Positions 51,392-59,294 of a stretch of 64,000 bases of DNA are shown here, in pieces. A program made the position numbers and the translations under genes. Source of the stretch: Martelella mediterranea (GTDB lineage: Bacteria > Pseudomonadota > Alphaproteobacteria > Rhizobiales > Rhizobiaceae); NCBI RefSeq assembly GCF_021021415.1, contig NZ_JAINWJ010000030.1, forward strand, positions 1 to 64,000, given 5' to 3'. The notes beneath the pieces are model-generated. The model was given only the letters and a program-made list of their open reading frames with translations. It ran no database searches and was not told where the DNA came from. Each line of letters begins with the position of its first letter. The stretch's first letter is position 1.

Positions 51392-52159
51392 TCATGGGTC
51401 AGCCCCCGTATCATCCTGCGCAATGACGATGGTCTTCGGGTGGGAATGATCCTCGATATCGCGCTGCACCGGCACGGAAGCAGAGGTGCCATCCGTCTGC
51501 TTGACTATGGCGCGGTCCGCGACTGTCCGGCGGTCAACTGAGCGCGGGACGAACAGCGGCGCCTCGCGCCAGTCGGGCGGCGGTGATGGCGCAGCCGGAG
51601 CGCCGGGCGACGGCACCGTTGCGCCCAGCGCCGGTGCAAGCAGATCGACATAGGCGCGCGTTTCGGCTGGCAATGGGCGGCCGGTCGCGAGGTATTCGTC
51701 ATAGCGATCCGGCCCCGCATTGTAGGCCGCCAGCATCGCCGGGATCGTGCCGTAACGGTCGTACATCTCGCGCAAATAGGCGGCGCCCGCCAGGATGTTG
51801 TCGCGCGGGTCGAAGGGATCGGAGCCGAGACGATGTCGAATCCGCAGATCATCCCATGTCGCCGGCATGACCTGCATCAACCCTTGAGCGCCGGCATGGG
51901 AGACCGCGCGCGCATCGCCTGCGCTCTCTGCGCCCATGACGGCGACAATCCAGCGTTCGGGAATGCCGAACCGCTGCGCCGCCTTGGCGATATGGGCGGC
52001 AATGGGATCGCGGAATTCGGGTCGCCCGGCGGGCGCCGGCTGTGCGGATGCGTTGCCGGTGTCGAGCGTGGTGACGACCAAGCCGGAAAGGAGAAAGAGC
52101 ACGATGCGGCCGCAGGGACCGCACCGCCGCAATGTTGCTGACGGACCGATGAGCGGCAT
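51392..52159 (-). CDS. Lytic transglycosylase (VirB1-like)
   Basis: A 255-residue exported protein with a signal helix (IVLFLLSGLVVTTLDTGNASA) and an SLT domain: GIPERWIVAVMGAESAGDARAVS with the catalytic Glu, GAQGLMQVMPATW, and ILAGAAYLREMYDRYG. It should open the peptidoglycan for assembly of the transfer channel. The C-terminal 70 residues are Pro-rich and variable. It lies 3 bp after the DUF736 gene on the same strand. Confidence 0.92.
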   Translation of the reverse strand: MPLIGPSATLRRCGPCGRIVLFLLSGLVVTTLDTGNASAQPAPAGRPEFRDPIAAHIAKAAQRFGIPERWIVAVMGAESAGDARAVSHAGAQGLMQVMPATWDDLRIRHRLGSDPFDPRDNILAGAAYLREMYDRYGTIPAMLAAYNAGPDRYDEYLATGRPLPAETRAYVDLLAPALGATVPSPGAPAAPSPPPDWREAPLFVPRSVDRRTVADRAIVKQTDGTSASVPVQRDIEDHSHPKTIVIAQDDTGADP

Positions 52160-52162
52160 CGA

Positions 52163-52498
52163 TCAGTCCTGCTCGTCACGCTTCTTCGGACGGGTCCAGT
52201 GCAGACCCCAGTCATGTCCATCCTCGTCCGACTGGAACAGCCGGGCACGCACTGGAAACGCGAATGCCGGGTCATCGAGGACGACGGAGATGAACGTGCC
52301 GGCGCGGTCGCCGGTATGTTTCCAGCCGGCGCCGACCTCGGGTCCGGTCTCGTCGCCGAGATGAACGCGGTAGGCCGGCGCGTTCTCGCTGTCGGCATTC
52401 TCGGCCGTGACGAAGGTGAGTGCGCAGTCGAAGGACAGCGAGCGCATGCGACCGCTATAGCCGCTTTCCGTGCGCGTGAATTGTCCGATTTGGGGCAT
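52163..52498 (-). CDS. DUF736 protein
   Basis: A 111-residue soluble protein beginning MPQIGQFTRTESGYSGRM, the DUF736 signature, and ending in a segment with WGLHWTRPKKR. DUF736 genes are constant members of this ICE backbone, next to traF and the transglycosylase; their function is unknown. AGGTG lies 6 bases before the ATG. Confidence 0.9.
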   Translation of the reverse strand: MPQIGQFTRTESGYSGRMRSLSFDCALTFVTAENADSENAPAYRVHLGDETGPEVGAGWKHTGDRAGTFISVVLDDPAFAFPVRARLFQSDEDGHDWGLHWTRPKKRDEQD

Positions 52499-52546
52499 GG
52501 TGAACACCTGTTTGAATGCGGTGGGATTGCGGGAAGGCGTGCGTCG

Positions 52547-53092
52547 TCACCGCGTCGGCGCGCGCCACACGAAGCGGCCATCGCCGTCTTCGTCGGTGTA
52601 AAGAGGGACGGCCCGGCCAATGACGGTCGTCGCCGGAAGCGGTCCGAAATACCGCCCATCAAGGCTGTCGGAGACTTGCCAGTTCATGAGAAAAAGTTCG
52701 TCGGCGGCGACGGTGCGGCAGCCGCTCCAGACCGGCAGTGGGCGGTCCAGGCGATCGCGGTCGCGGGCCTCGCCCATCGCGATTCCGTCGACCGTGATGG
52801 TGCGGCCGATCCGGCATATGCGCTGTCCCGGCAGCCCGAGGACGCGCTTCAGGATCGGCAAGTCGCGGCCGATATAACCGCGCTCGACCATGAAGTCCTC
52901 GAGCGGCTCGGGCGGCATCACGGCGACCAGATCGGGGACGTCGAGATGCGCGGCGGGTTCGATGCGGTAGAGCCCGATCGGTGCGCTGGCCGACACATTC
53001 CAGACGAGCTTGAGCGAGGTCGGAACGATGGCGGCCGCGGTTACGCCCATGGCGGTGAAGTAGGTCAGCATGACGTAGCCGAAGCGGGTCAT
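52547..53092 (-). CDS. traF: S26-family signal peptidase TraF
   Basis: A 181-residue inner membrane protease with one N-terminal helix and the serine/lysine dyad: Ser in SASAPIGLYR and Lys in LPILKRVLGLPGQ. TraF of conjugative systems matures the pilin TrbC. The start MTRFGYVML overlaps the DUF2840 stop by four bases (ATGA). The frame extends far upstream, but that stretch overlaps DUF2840 and looks like a shadow translation. Confidence 0.93.
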   Translation of the reverse strand: MTRFGYVMLTYFTAMGVTAAAIVPTSLKLVWNVSASAPIGLYRIEPAAHLDVPDLVAVMPPEPLEDFMVERGYIGRDLPILKRVLGLPGQRICRIGRTITVDGIAMGEARDRDRLDRPLPVWSGCRTVAADELFLMNWQVSDSLDGRYFGPLPATTVIGRAVPLYTDEDGDGRFVWRAPTR

Positions 53093-53610
53093 CGTTCGAT
53101 CTCCCGCCGCTTGAGCCAGGCCTGGTGGCGCTCCTGCGTGTAGGGACGCGGCTCGTGGCCGGCGCTCATCCGGTGCGCCACATGGCGCCAGTGATCGGGG
53201 GCGGCGTCGCAGGGATCGACGTCCGAGGCTTCCACCGCGTCGATGTGCTGGAGCACCTTCTCGACCTTCGGCCAGCCTTCGATCTTGAGCAGGATTTCGG
53301 CGCCGGGGCGCACGAAGGGAAGCGTCTGATAGGCGGAGCCCGGAGCGACCGCGCGCAGGATGTCGATGCGCGAGATGACGGTGCCGTAGTCGTTCGCCGC
53401 CCAACGCACGAAGGCGAAGACGGCGCCCGGCCGGAAGGAGACGACCCGTCGGCGGCGGTCGATGATTCGCTCACCGGCCTCGCGGCCAAAGCGAATCCAA
53501 TATTCGATCCCGCCCTCGATCCAGGTCAGTTCGACATGCGTGAGTGCGTCGGAAGTGTGGGCGGACGGCATCGGGCCGGCGCCGACACCTGCGGCTGTGG
53601 CGCCGGTCAT
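53089..53610 (-). CDS. DUF2840 protein
   Basis: A 173-residue protein of the DUF2840 family (LTHVELTWIEGGIEYWIRFG, then YGTVISRIDILRAV), a constant neighbour of traF and parA in this ICE family. Function unknown. Both ends overlap neighbours by ATGA junctions, so it is co-translated with them. Confidence 0.9.
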   Translation of the reverse strand: MTGATAAGVGAGPMPSAHTSDALTHVELTWIEGGIEYWIRFGREAGERIIDRRRRVVSFRPGAVFAFVRWAANDYGTVISRIDILRAVAPGSAYQTLPFVRPGAEILLKIEGWPKVEKVLQHIDAVEASDVDPCDAAPDHWRHVAHRMSAGHEPRPYTQERHQAWLKRREIER

Positions 53611-53858
53611 GAGGGGTCTCCTTCGCGCTTGGGGAATTCGCGTTCGAGCAACTCGCGCAGCATGTCGGCGACGGTGACGCCGCGCTGGAACGCGGCGATC
53701 TTGATGCGCCCGCGCAGCTCGGGCGTGATGTCGATGGTCAGGCGGGCGGTGAACCCGGACCGCTTGCCGTCACGGGGAGCGGCATCGTCGGACCTGATCC
53801 ACTGCTCGGGATCGCCTGGTCTCGTGGCGAAGGCGCGGCGGTTTGGACGGTCGCTCAT
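53607..53858 (-). CDS. Ribbon-helix-helix partition-associated protein
   Basis: An 83-residue protein with a disordered N-terminus and a C-terminal ribbon-helix-helix (GFTARLTIDITPELRGRIKIAAFQRGVTV). It overlaps both parA and DUF2840 by four bases. Position next to a ParA ATPase suggests a ParG-like centromere-binding partner; this is inference. Confidence 0.8.
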   Translation of the reverse strand: MSDRPNRRAFATRPGDPEQWIRSDDAAPRDGKRSGFTARLTIDITPELRGRIKIAAFQRGVTVADMLRELLEREFPKREGDPS

Positions 53859-54493
53859 GGTGCGAGCCTTCCGATCTCGGCCGCGAGCGCCGACACTTCC
53901 CGCGCGGCGATGCTGTCTGCATCGCACTCGCAAACGAGGCGGCCGGACCGCGCGGCCGACGCAAAGATGACGCGCTGGCCGATCGTCGCGCGCAGCGCGG
54001 GAGGGTCCTGGTCGGCGAGCGCATCACCGGTCTCGCGCGCGATGATGGTTCGTGCCGGACAACGGTTGAGGACGAAGCGCACGGCGAGCTGCGGACGGAA
54101 TATCCGCGCCTCCTCGATCAGGCGCAGGATCTCCGCCGAGGCCCAGCCATCGAGAGGTGACGGCTGCACCGGAATGAGGATGACGTCGGCGGCAAGCAGC
54201 GCCGAGCGCATCAGCCCCGCGACGCGCGGCGGACCGTCGATGACGACATTGTCGGCAGTGCGGGCGAGTTCAGGCGCTTCGTGGTGGAGCGTATCCCGCG
54301 CCAGGCCAATGACGCCGAAACGTCGCGGCAGACTCTCGTGGCTGCGCCTTTCCGACCAGTCGAGTGCCGATCCCTGCGGGTCAGCATCGATCAGGGTGAC
54401 AGTGCGTCCGCCTCGTGCCCATTCGCCGGCGAGGTGCAAGGCGAGCGTCGTCTTGCCGACACCGCCCTTCTGATTGAGGAACGCCGCAATCAT
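53855..54493 (-). CDS. parA: ParA-family partition ATPase
   Basis: A 212-residue ATPase with deviant Walker A FLNQKGGVGKTTLALHLA, VTLIDADPQGSALDW and Walker B-like NVVIDGPP. It would stabilise the excised circular form of the element or place it in the cell. It overlaps repA and the RHH gene by four bases each, forming a rep-par module inside the ICE. Confidence 0.94.
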   Translation of the reverse strand: MIAAFLNQKGGVGKTTLALHLAGEWARGGRTVTLIDADPQGSALDWSERRSHESLPRRFGVIGLARDTLHHEAPELARTADNVVIDGPPRVAGLMRSALLAADVILIPVQPSPLDGWASAEILRLIEEARIFRPQLAVRFVLNRCPARTIIARETGDALADQDPPALRATIGQRVIFASAARSGRLVCECDADSIAAREVSALAAEIGRLAP

Positions 54494-55665
54494 GAAGCGT
54501 CTCCCGCACCAGTACGGGCCGGACCGCTCTTGGAGACAGCATCGTCATCGCGTTCGGAGACCGCCGTCTGCTGCCTGCGTTCATCCTCTTTTCGGTGTGT
54601 CGGAGAGTGGTTCTCCCCAGAATGCCCGCCCCTACAAAAGTTAGATTCTTTGTTAGATTCTAAGTTAAGGGGTCGATTTCCGCTTTCTGCGGAAGAGGTT
54701 AGATGCGGTTTGGGTTCCCGATAGCACGATGGGTCGGTTCCCGATGGCACGATAGTGCGGGTTCCCGATAGCACGACGGCTTCCACAGCCTGTCCACAGG
54801 GCGCCGGCTCGAAGGCGAGCAGCGTACGGCCGCCCGCCTCGATTTCGAGAAACAGGGAGTAGCCTGGCAGCGGCTGGCGCTGGATGATCGCGCGGAGTTC
54901 GAAGGCGAAGCGCTTGAACGGCGAGAGGCTTCCGGATTTGACGTAGAGGTGCTGGAAGTCGAACCGCCATCCGCGCTTCTGCCTGCCGCCATGCTTGCGC
55001 ACGATCCGGTAGAGCCAGCGTTCGATACCGCCCGTGAGGCCGAAATAGGCGCGGTCGATGGTGAGGACGAGCGCCTCGTCCAGCACCGCTTTATAGAACC
55101 AATCCGGCACGATGAGCTCGATCCCGTCGGGATTGCCGAATGCATCGGCGCGCTCGGTCCATTCGTTGATCCAGGAGAAGCGATGCGTGCGCCGACCGGT
55201 CGCTGGTGCAACAGAGTTGGGCTCATTGCGGCTTCGAGGATTCGCCGGAGGTTGCCGCAAGGTGGTCGCGACCGTGGTCGATTGAAGGCGGTCGAGCGCG
55301 GCCCTCAGCCGGCGATAGTCGCGCGCGCCGGTGCCACGTCCGATGAAGGTCAGGATTTGGTATGGGGTGGTTGCGATCAGGCGCGACGTGCGAAAGCCGT
55401 TGTCGCGCGCCTCGACGATCTGGCTAGCCGCCCAGATCAGGATGTCCGCATCCCAGATCGTGGCCATGCCGTGCTCGGGCACGGCTTCCACGCGGATGGC
55501 GATCTCGCCGGTGCGGAAGTCGATCGGCTCGACGCGGTGGGATTTGGATAGAGAGAAAAATGGATAGGCCATGAGGTCCTGCGCATCGCGCGGCGCGAGA
55601 TCGCTTGGCAGAGCGCGGAACAGCTCAAGCTGCTCCCGTTCCGATCTGCGAGGGCGCGCCGTCAT
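54490..55665 (-). CDS. repA: Replication initiator protein A
   Basis: A 391-residue RPA-family replication initiator (QLELFRALPSDLAPRDAQDLMAYPFFSL, later YPIL-like and RWLYRIVRKHGG with WRFDFQHLYVKSGS). It has two winged-helix-like domains in residues 20-290 and a disordered polar tail. Such genes let ICEs replicate briefly after excision. The DNA encoding residues near 295-320 carries three 17-bp direct repeats (separate entry). The gene overlaps parA by four bases. Confidence 0.92.
   Translation of the reverse strand: MTARPRRSEREQLELFRALPSDLAPRDAQDLMAYPFFSLSKSHRVEPIDFRTGEIAIRVEAVPEHGMATIWDADILIWAASQIVEARDNGFRTSRLIATTPYQILTFIGRGTGARDYRRLRAALDRLQSTTVATTLRQPPANPRSRNEPNSVAPATGRRTHRFSWINEWTERADAFGNPDGIELIVPDWFYKAVLDEALVLTIDRAYFGLTGGIERWLYRIVRKHGGRQKRGWRFDFQHLYVKSGSLSPFKRFAFELRAIIQRQPLPGYSLFLEIEAGGRTLLAFEPAPCGQAVEAVVLSGTRTIVPSGTDPSCYREPKPHLTSSAESGNRPLNLESNKESNFCRGGHSGENHSPTHRKEDERRQQTAVSERDDDAVSKSGPARTGAGDAS
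54713..54777 (-). repeat. Three iteron-like direct repeats inside repA
   Basis: On the coding strand TCGTGC(T/C)ATCGGGAACC occurs three times, starting 24 and 23 bases apart (plus-strand positions 54760-54776, 54736-54752 and 54713-54729). The first two are read in one codon phase (LSGT, PSGT) and the third in another (CYREP), so the conservation is at DNA level. Spacing of about two helical turns suits an initiator-binding array. Confidence 0.7.
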
Positions 55666-55673
55666 GGGAGTAA

Positions 55674-55946
55674 TCAGCGGTTCTCGGCAGACGACGGATC
55701 GTCATGACGTTTGGCCGGAAGGACCGTGCCGACGCCGGGGTCGGAGGTGGATCGCTTGGCGCCACGTTCCGCCCAGGCCTGCAGGTCGTCGACGGAATAG
55801 ACGACACGACCACCGAGTTTGCGGTAGGCAGGACCGGTCCCGTAGGTGCGGTGCTTTTCGAGGGTTCGGGCGGAAAGGCTGAGAAAACGGGCCGCCTCGG
55901 GCGTTCTCAGATAGCGCGGCGGGATGCCGGCGGTGGCTGCGGACAT
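55674..55946 (-). CDS. AlpA/MerR-like helix-turn-helix protein
   Basis: A 90-residue DNA-binding protein (YLRTPEAARFLSLSARTLEKHR, then GRVVYSVDDLQAW) of the excisionase/AlpA type HTH-17 family. In this ICE group it lies upstream of repA and may act as activator or excision factor. It ends 8 bp before repA on the same strand. A start at MSAATAG has GAGGCACG upstream. Confidence 0.88.
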   Translation of the reverse strand: MSAATAGIPPRYLRTPEAARFLSLSARTLEKHRTYGTGPAYRKLGGRVVYSVDDLQAWAERGAKRSTSDPGVGTVLPAKRHDDPSSAENR

Positions 55947-56073
55947 GATCGTGCCTCCGTGATCCTTGTTGGCGCCGCCGGATATCGGCGGGGCGTCAGG
56001 GTCACGGTGGCGGAGAAGAAAGGGCGTGGGGGAGTGCGAAGATTCTAAAGAAAATTCGCACCCTCGTCGGTCG

Positions 56074-56634
56074 CTAGCCCTGATCGGGTCGGTGGCCGAG
56101 AAGAAGGCGGCGATAGCCGCCCGCCACGAGATCGAGACCAGAGGCGGTGCGACGCATCACGGTGTCGCGCAAAGGAGTGGACTTCCAGGTGATGGCGTTG
56201 ACTGGAGCGGCGCCGAAGACGGCCTCGGCGATCTCCTGATAGGTGGCGCCTGCTTGGCGTGCGTCGATTGCGCGGAGGCTTTCGATGAGTCGTTGCCTGC
56301 GTTGCGGCGTCAATCGCGTGTCAGGCGAACTCCGGTGATGGAGGACAGCATCGCGGAACCGAACAATTGCATCGACTCGATCCTGCATGAACTGGTCGAC
56401 GAGCGTAACTGCCGCGACCGGTCCGTCGGGCGCTCTGCCATCGAGGCAGATTGCCACGAAGTGCTCGGTGTCGATCACGAAGTGAATATAGAGACCTTCA
56501 TCCGATGTTCGGGCATCGGCTGGAACGACCTTGAAATTCACGGTGGTCATGTTTGGCCCCTGCTGAGGGGCGAAGATCAGGACGCTCGGGTCGACGGCAG
56601 GGCTCCAGAAGATGTCGGCATTGGGCGCGGACAA
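56074..56634 (-). CDS. DUF2285 protein, probable 3' half of an FseA-like activator
   Basis: A 186-residue frame with FWSPAVDPSVLIF at the N-terminus and a C-terminal DUF2285 domain (ATYQEIAEAVFG and LRDTVMRRTASGLDLV). No ribosome binding site precedes its first possible start, a TTG; an internal ATG at 56550 also has only a weak one. It overlaps the DUF6499 gene by 137 bp in the +1 frame. This is the arrangement known from msi172/msi171 of ICEMlSym R7A, where a programmed +1 frameshift makes the excision activator FseA. Expression as a fusion is likely but unproven. Confidence 0.8.
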   Translation of the reverse strand: MSAPNADIFWSPAVDPSVLIFAPQQGPNMTTVNFKVVPADARTSDEGLYIHFVIDTEHFVAICLDGRAPDGPVAAVTLVDQFMQDRVDAIVRFRDAVLHHRSSPDTRLTPQRRQRLIESLRAIDARQAGATYQEIAEAVFGAAPVNAITWKSTPLRDTVMRRTASGLDLVAGGYRRLLLGHRPDQG

Positions 56635-56833
56635 GTTCGGCGCTATCGGGAAAGCGCAACCCCCAGTGCGCCGCCAGCGCTGTCGCGGCGCGATCGTCCG
56701 CCGGATCGGAAGCCGAGACTTCCTTTTCGTATTCGGGGTTGCGCCTGAGGAACTCCCAGGCGAGTTCGGAAGGATTAAGACCGTTCAGATATCGATAGTC
56801 CGTCGGGTCGCGCCAGTTCGTTTCCGCCACCAT
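56498..56833 (-). CDS. DUF6499 protein, probable 5' half of an FseA-like activator
   Basis: A 111-residue frame whose first 70 residues (NWRDPTDYRYLNGLNPSELAWEFLRRNPEY... to HWGLRFPDS) are a DUF6499 domain. After that the sequence loses protein character (Arg/Cys/Pro-rich), as expected for read-through beyond a frameshift point. A CCC-G at 56650-56647, in frame just after WGLRF, is one possible +1 slip site. Translation stops at 56498 if no shift occurs. Confidence 0.82.
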   Translation of the reverse strand: MVAETNWRDPTDYRYLNGLNPSELAWEFLRRNPEYEKEVSASDPADDRAATALAAHWGLRFPDSAELVRAQCRHLLEPCRRPERPDLRPSAGAKHDHREFQGRSSRCPNIG

Positions 56834-56950
56834 GCCGATTTCCTCCCCGACTCTACGCGGTGGTTCGCAGGTCGTTGGAAGATCGCGTTAAAATTGAAAC
56901 TTGGATAGCCGGGCAACCGGCATATAGAGATGCGTTTTGCGCATCACCTG

Positions 56951-57214
56951 TCAGTGATAGGCGGATCGAAGAAGATCGCGGTAGCCGTTCTCCGTCATCC
57001 AATGCGCGCGGTCGAGATGTGTCTGGTGAACGTGTTGAGCTCGCTCGGGCTGCACGTCAGGATCGAGACCAAAGATGATGCGCACAGCTTCAGCCCAATG
57101 CGCGGCGTCGGCCTCCGCATCAAGCAAACGAAGATAGGTCGCGAAATGCGCACGATCGTATTCGGTCAGGTTTTCGCTATGCGGCGGCTCGTCCAGAAAG
57201 TCAGCTTGCCCCAT
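56951..57214 (-). CDS. Small DUF2285 protein (QseM/Msi107-like)
   Basis: An 87-residue acidic protein: LTEYDRAHFATYLRLLDAEA followed by GLDPDVQPERAQHVHQTHLDRA and WMTENGYRDLL. This is a stand-alone DUF2285 type common in ICEs. In ICEMlSym R7A such a protein, QseM, inhibits the FseA activator, and another, Msi107, aids transfer. Position just upstream of the DUF6499/DUF2285 pair fits either. GGGG-rich sequence before the ATG is a weak ribosome binding site. Confidence 0.75.
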   Translation of the reverse strand: MGQADFLDEPPHSENLTEYDRAHFATYLRLLDAEADAAHWAEAVRIIFGLDPDVQPERAQHVHQTHLDRAHWMTENGYRDLLRSAYH

Positions 57215-57339
57215 CTGTCCCCCAGTCTCTTGGCGCGAGGCCTCGGTTCATATGGTTAACGTAAATTGACAAAATTTGTAGAGGCGCGCCGAAAAATCGC
57301 TGCGAAAGGTGTGGCGCATTGCGCCTGACACCTCCGTCG

Positions 57340-57600
57340 TCAGGCCAGCGCTCCTGACTTACTAGGTCTCGCGGCATCGACAATCATCACTCCTTCGCCT
57401 CGGTCAGAGGACAGGAAGACGATGCCCGCGGCTTCCAGCGCCCGGCGAATCTGGTCGCATGTGCTCTCATGCACCTTGAGTCCGTTGACGGACTCGAGGC
57501 GCTTGAGCGCGGTCAGCGAAACCAGGGCCTTCTCTGCGAGCATCTCTTGTGTCCAACCGAGCAATGCGCGCGCGGCCCGTGCCTGTCGGGCGGTGATCAT
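57340..57600 (-). CDS. XRE-type helix-turn-helix regulator
   Basis: An 86-residue DNA-binding protein: HTH ARQARAARALLGWTQEMLAEKALVS (residues 4-30), then KRLESVNGLKVHESTCDQI and a short C-terminal beta segment. An almost perfect Shine-Dalgarno (TAGGAGGTGATC) precedes the ATG, so translation should be efficient. It is divergent from a second XRE gene across a 155-bp region with a long inverted repeat. Confidence 0.87.
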   Translation of the reverse strand: MITARQARAARALLGWTQEMLAEKALVSLTALKRLESVNGLKVHESTCDQIRRALEAAGIVFLSSDRGEGVMIVDAARPSKSGALA

Positions 57601-57700
57601 GCATGATCACCTCCTACAGACCTCGGCATTCACGCCACTAAAACGACTTCTCTATTCGGGCCAATCGGATAGCGAGGCTTCCCGCGCGCTCCGCTGGCTC

Positions 57701-57739
57701 ATTTACATACTATAGTTGATAAACTCAAAGTATGTAAAT
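57701..57739. promoter_or_regulatory. Long inverted repeat between divergent regulators
   Basis: ATTTACATACT at 57701-57711 and its exact complement at 57729-57739 flank a 17-base centre that itself contains AGTT-GATA-AACT. It ends 16 bp before the plus-strand XRE gene, where a leaderless or near-leaderless start is likely. The site probably binds one of the two regulators, as in C-protein or QseC-type controls. Confidence 0.7.
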
Positions 57740-57755
57740 CACGATCCTCCTGCGC

Positions 57756-57974
57756 ATGGATATGCGCAAATTGGTCGGCCGGAACTTCGCCCGCCTGCGT
57801 CGGGAGAAAGGCCTGACCCAGGAAGAGGTCGAAGCGCGCTCCGGTTTCAGTCAACAGTATCTCAGCAGCCTTGAACGCGGCCGGAGGAACCCGACCGTGA
57901 TCACGCTTTATGAATTGGCTCAGGCCCTCGGCGTCAGCCACATGGAATTGGTCCGGCCCGACGATCAGCTTTGA
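57756..57974 (+). CDS. XRE-family regulator, C-protein-like (QseC-like)
   Basis: A 72-residue protein that is essentially one HTH domain: NFARLRREKGLTQEEVEARSGFSQQYLSSLERG and TLYELAQALGVSHMELV. Size and sequence resemble controller proteins of restriction-modification systems and QseC of rhizobial ICEs. No ribosome binding site precedes the ATG. The long inverted repeat upstream is the probable operator for autoregulation. Confidence 0.87.
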   Translation: MDMRKLVGRNFARLRREKGLTQEEVEARSGFSQQYLSSLERGRRNPTVITLYELAQALGVSHMELVRPDDQL

Positions 57975-58173
57975 GCCGTATTCCCGCGAGGATCATGCTT
58001 CTCTTCGTGGTCGGCACGAGGCCGCCACAGGATGGGATCAGAAGAGCCGGCGGAGCAATCTATAATGCGGCTTCGCGTTGGACATGCCGACGCTGCCAAG
58101 TCGTATTTGCGAACTCACCGTCCCTCGTCCCCTCGCAGGGAGACGCCTCAGTCAGACTTGCGCCTGACCGAAC

Positions 58174-59220
58174 CTATGTCAGAGGAGCGGCGGCCTCTGG
58201 CCGCTTACCCCAGTCGAACTCAGTTCCATCCACCCACATGCGATGCAGTATGACACCGATGCGGCGAGCGAGGGCGACGATCGCCTTCTTGTGGCCTCGA
58301 CGTCGCGAGACCTGAGCAGCCCAAGCCTTTAGGGTGGACCAGCGTTTTACGCGAGTCAGTAGCACCTGTGCTGCCTCGTAGAGCGCGCTGCGCGTCATGG
58401 CGTCACCCCATCTCGAAATGCGGCCGGTGCGATCCACTTCGCCGGATTGGTGCTTGCGCGGCGTCAGACCAAAATGGGCACCAACGGTTCGCGACCGAGT
58501 GAAGCGAGATGGGACATCGACCGTTGCCCGGAAGATGAGCGCTACGAGCGGGCCGACCCCCGGCACCGTCATAAACCGGCGCGAAACAGTGTCGTCCCGC
58601 GCGAGACGGACAAGCAAATCGTCCAACCGACCGAACTGCTCCCGCAGCGATCGCCGCGCCAACAGGAGCGTATCAGCGACTATGTGTAGGTCGCTTCCTG
58701 CGATCAGTTCCCGTACTCGCGGCTCGAAATCGCGCGCCGTGACTTTGCCGAGGTGATATCCGAAGTTTCGGATGAGACCACGGATTTCATTTTCAACATC
58801 CTGGAGCTTGTTTCGCAGGAGTTGGCGGGCCGTCAGGACGGTCCGAAGGCGCTGGCTTGTCGGCGTCTTGACGTGGACGGGTTTGAAGAGGCCGACGCGC
58901 ATCATCTGCGCGATTCCGCGCGCATCATGCCGGTCGGTCTTGTTGAGTTGCGCGGAGAGAGCCGCCTTCATGTGCCGGGTCTCTACACACACGATGGGAA
59001 TGCCGGCTTCGGCTAAATGCCCATAAATGTGCTGAGACAGCATCCCTGCTTCGAGACCGACGCGGACGACTGGAAGCGGGAGCGACAGGATATGCTGCGC
59101 AATCTCTTCCGGATTGGATGAAAGCTTTCGTTCATGCGCTACCTGCCCATCGGCGTTGACAACGCAGAGATTGATTGTTCGGGCGGAAACATCCAGCCCA
59201 ATATAATAGCTTTGAGACAT
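58174..59220 (-). mobile_element. IS110-family transposase
   Basis: A 348-residue DEDD transposase. The N-terminal RuvC-like domain has IGLDVSARTINLCVV, VGLEAGMLSQHIYG and KTDRHDARGIAQMM. The C-terminal transposase-20 domain has MTVPGVGPLVALIF, GLTPRKHQSGEVDRTGRISRWGD and the catalytic Ser region. The start MSQSYYIG has GGAG 6 bases upstream. It looks intact. IS110 elements lack clear inverted ends and target duplications, and I could not fix the element's borders. It separates the ICE regulators from the lead-type operon. Confidence 0.92.
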
Positions 59221-59294
59221 GCCGAACTCCTCCGAATCAAGAGTCGACACGTCTCATAACCAATCTACAGACCATTTTGTAAACTACGACTATT

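Noticed and set aside
57756-57974. Toxin-antitoxin or restriction-modification controller with partner gene
   Set aside because: The XRE protein resembles C-proteins, but no toxin, methylase or endonuclease frame is adjacent; an ICE regulator fits better.
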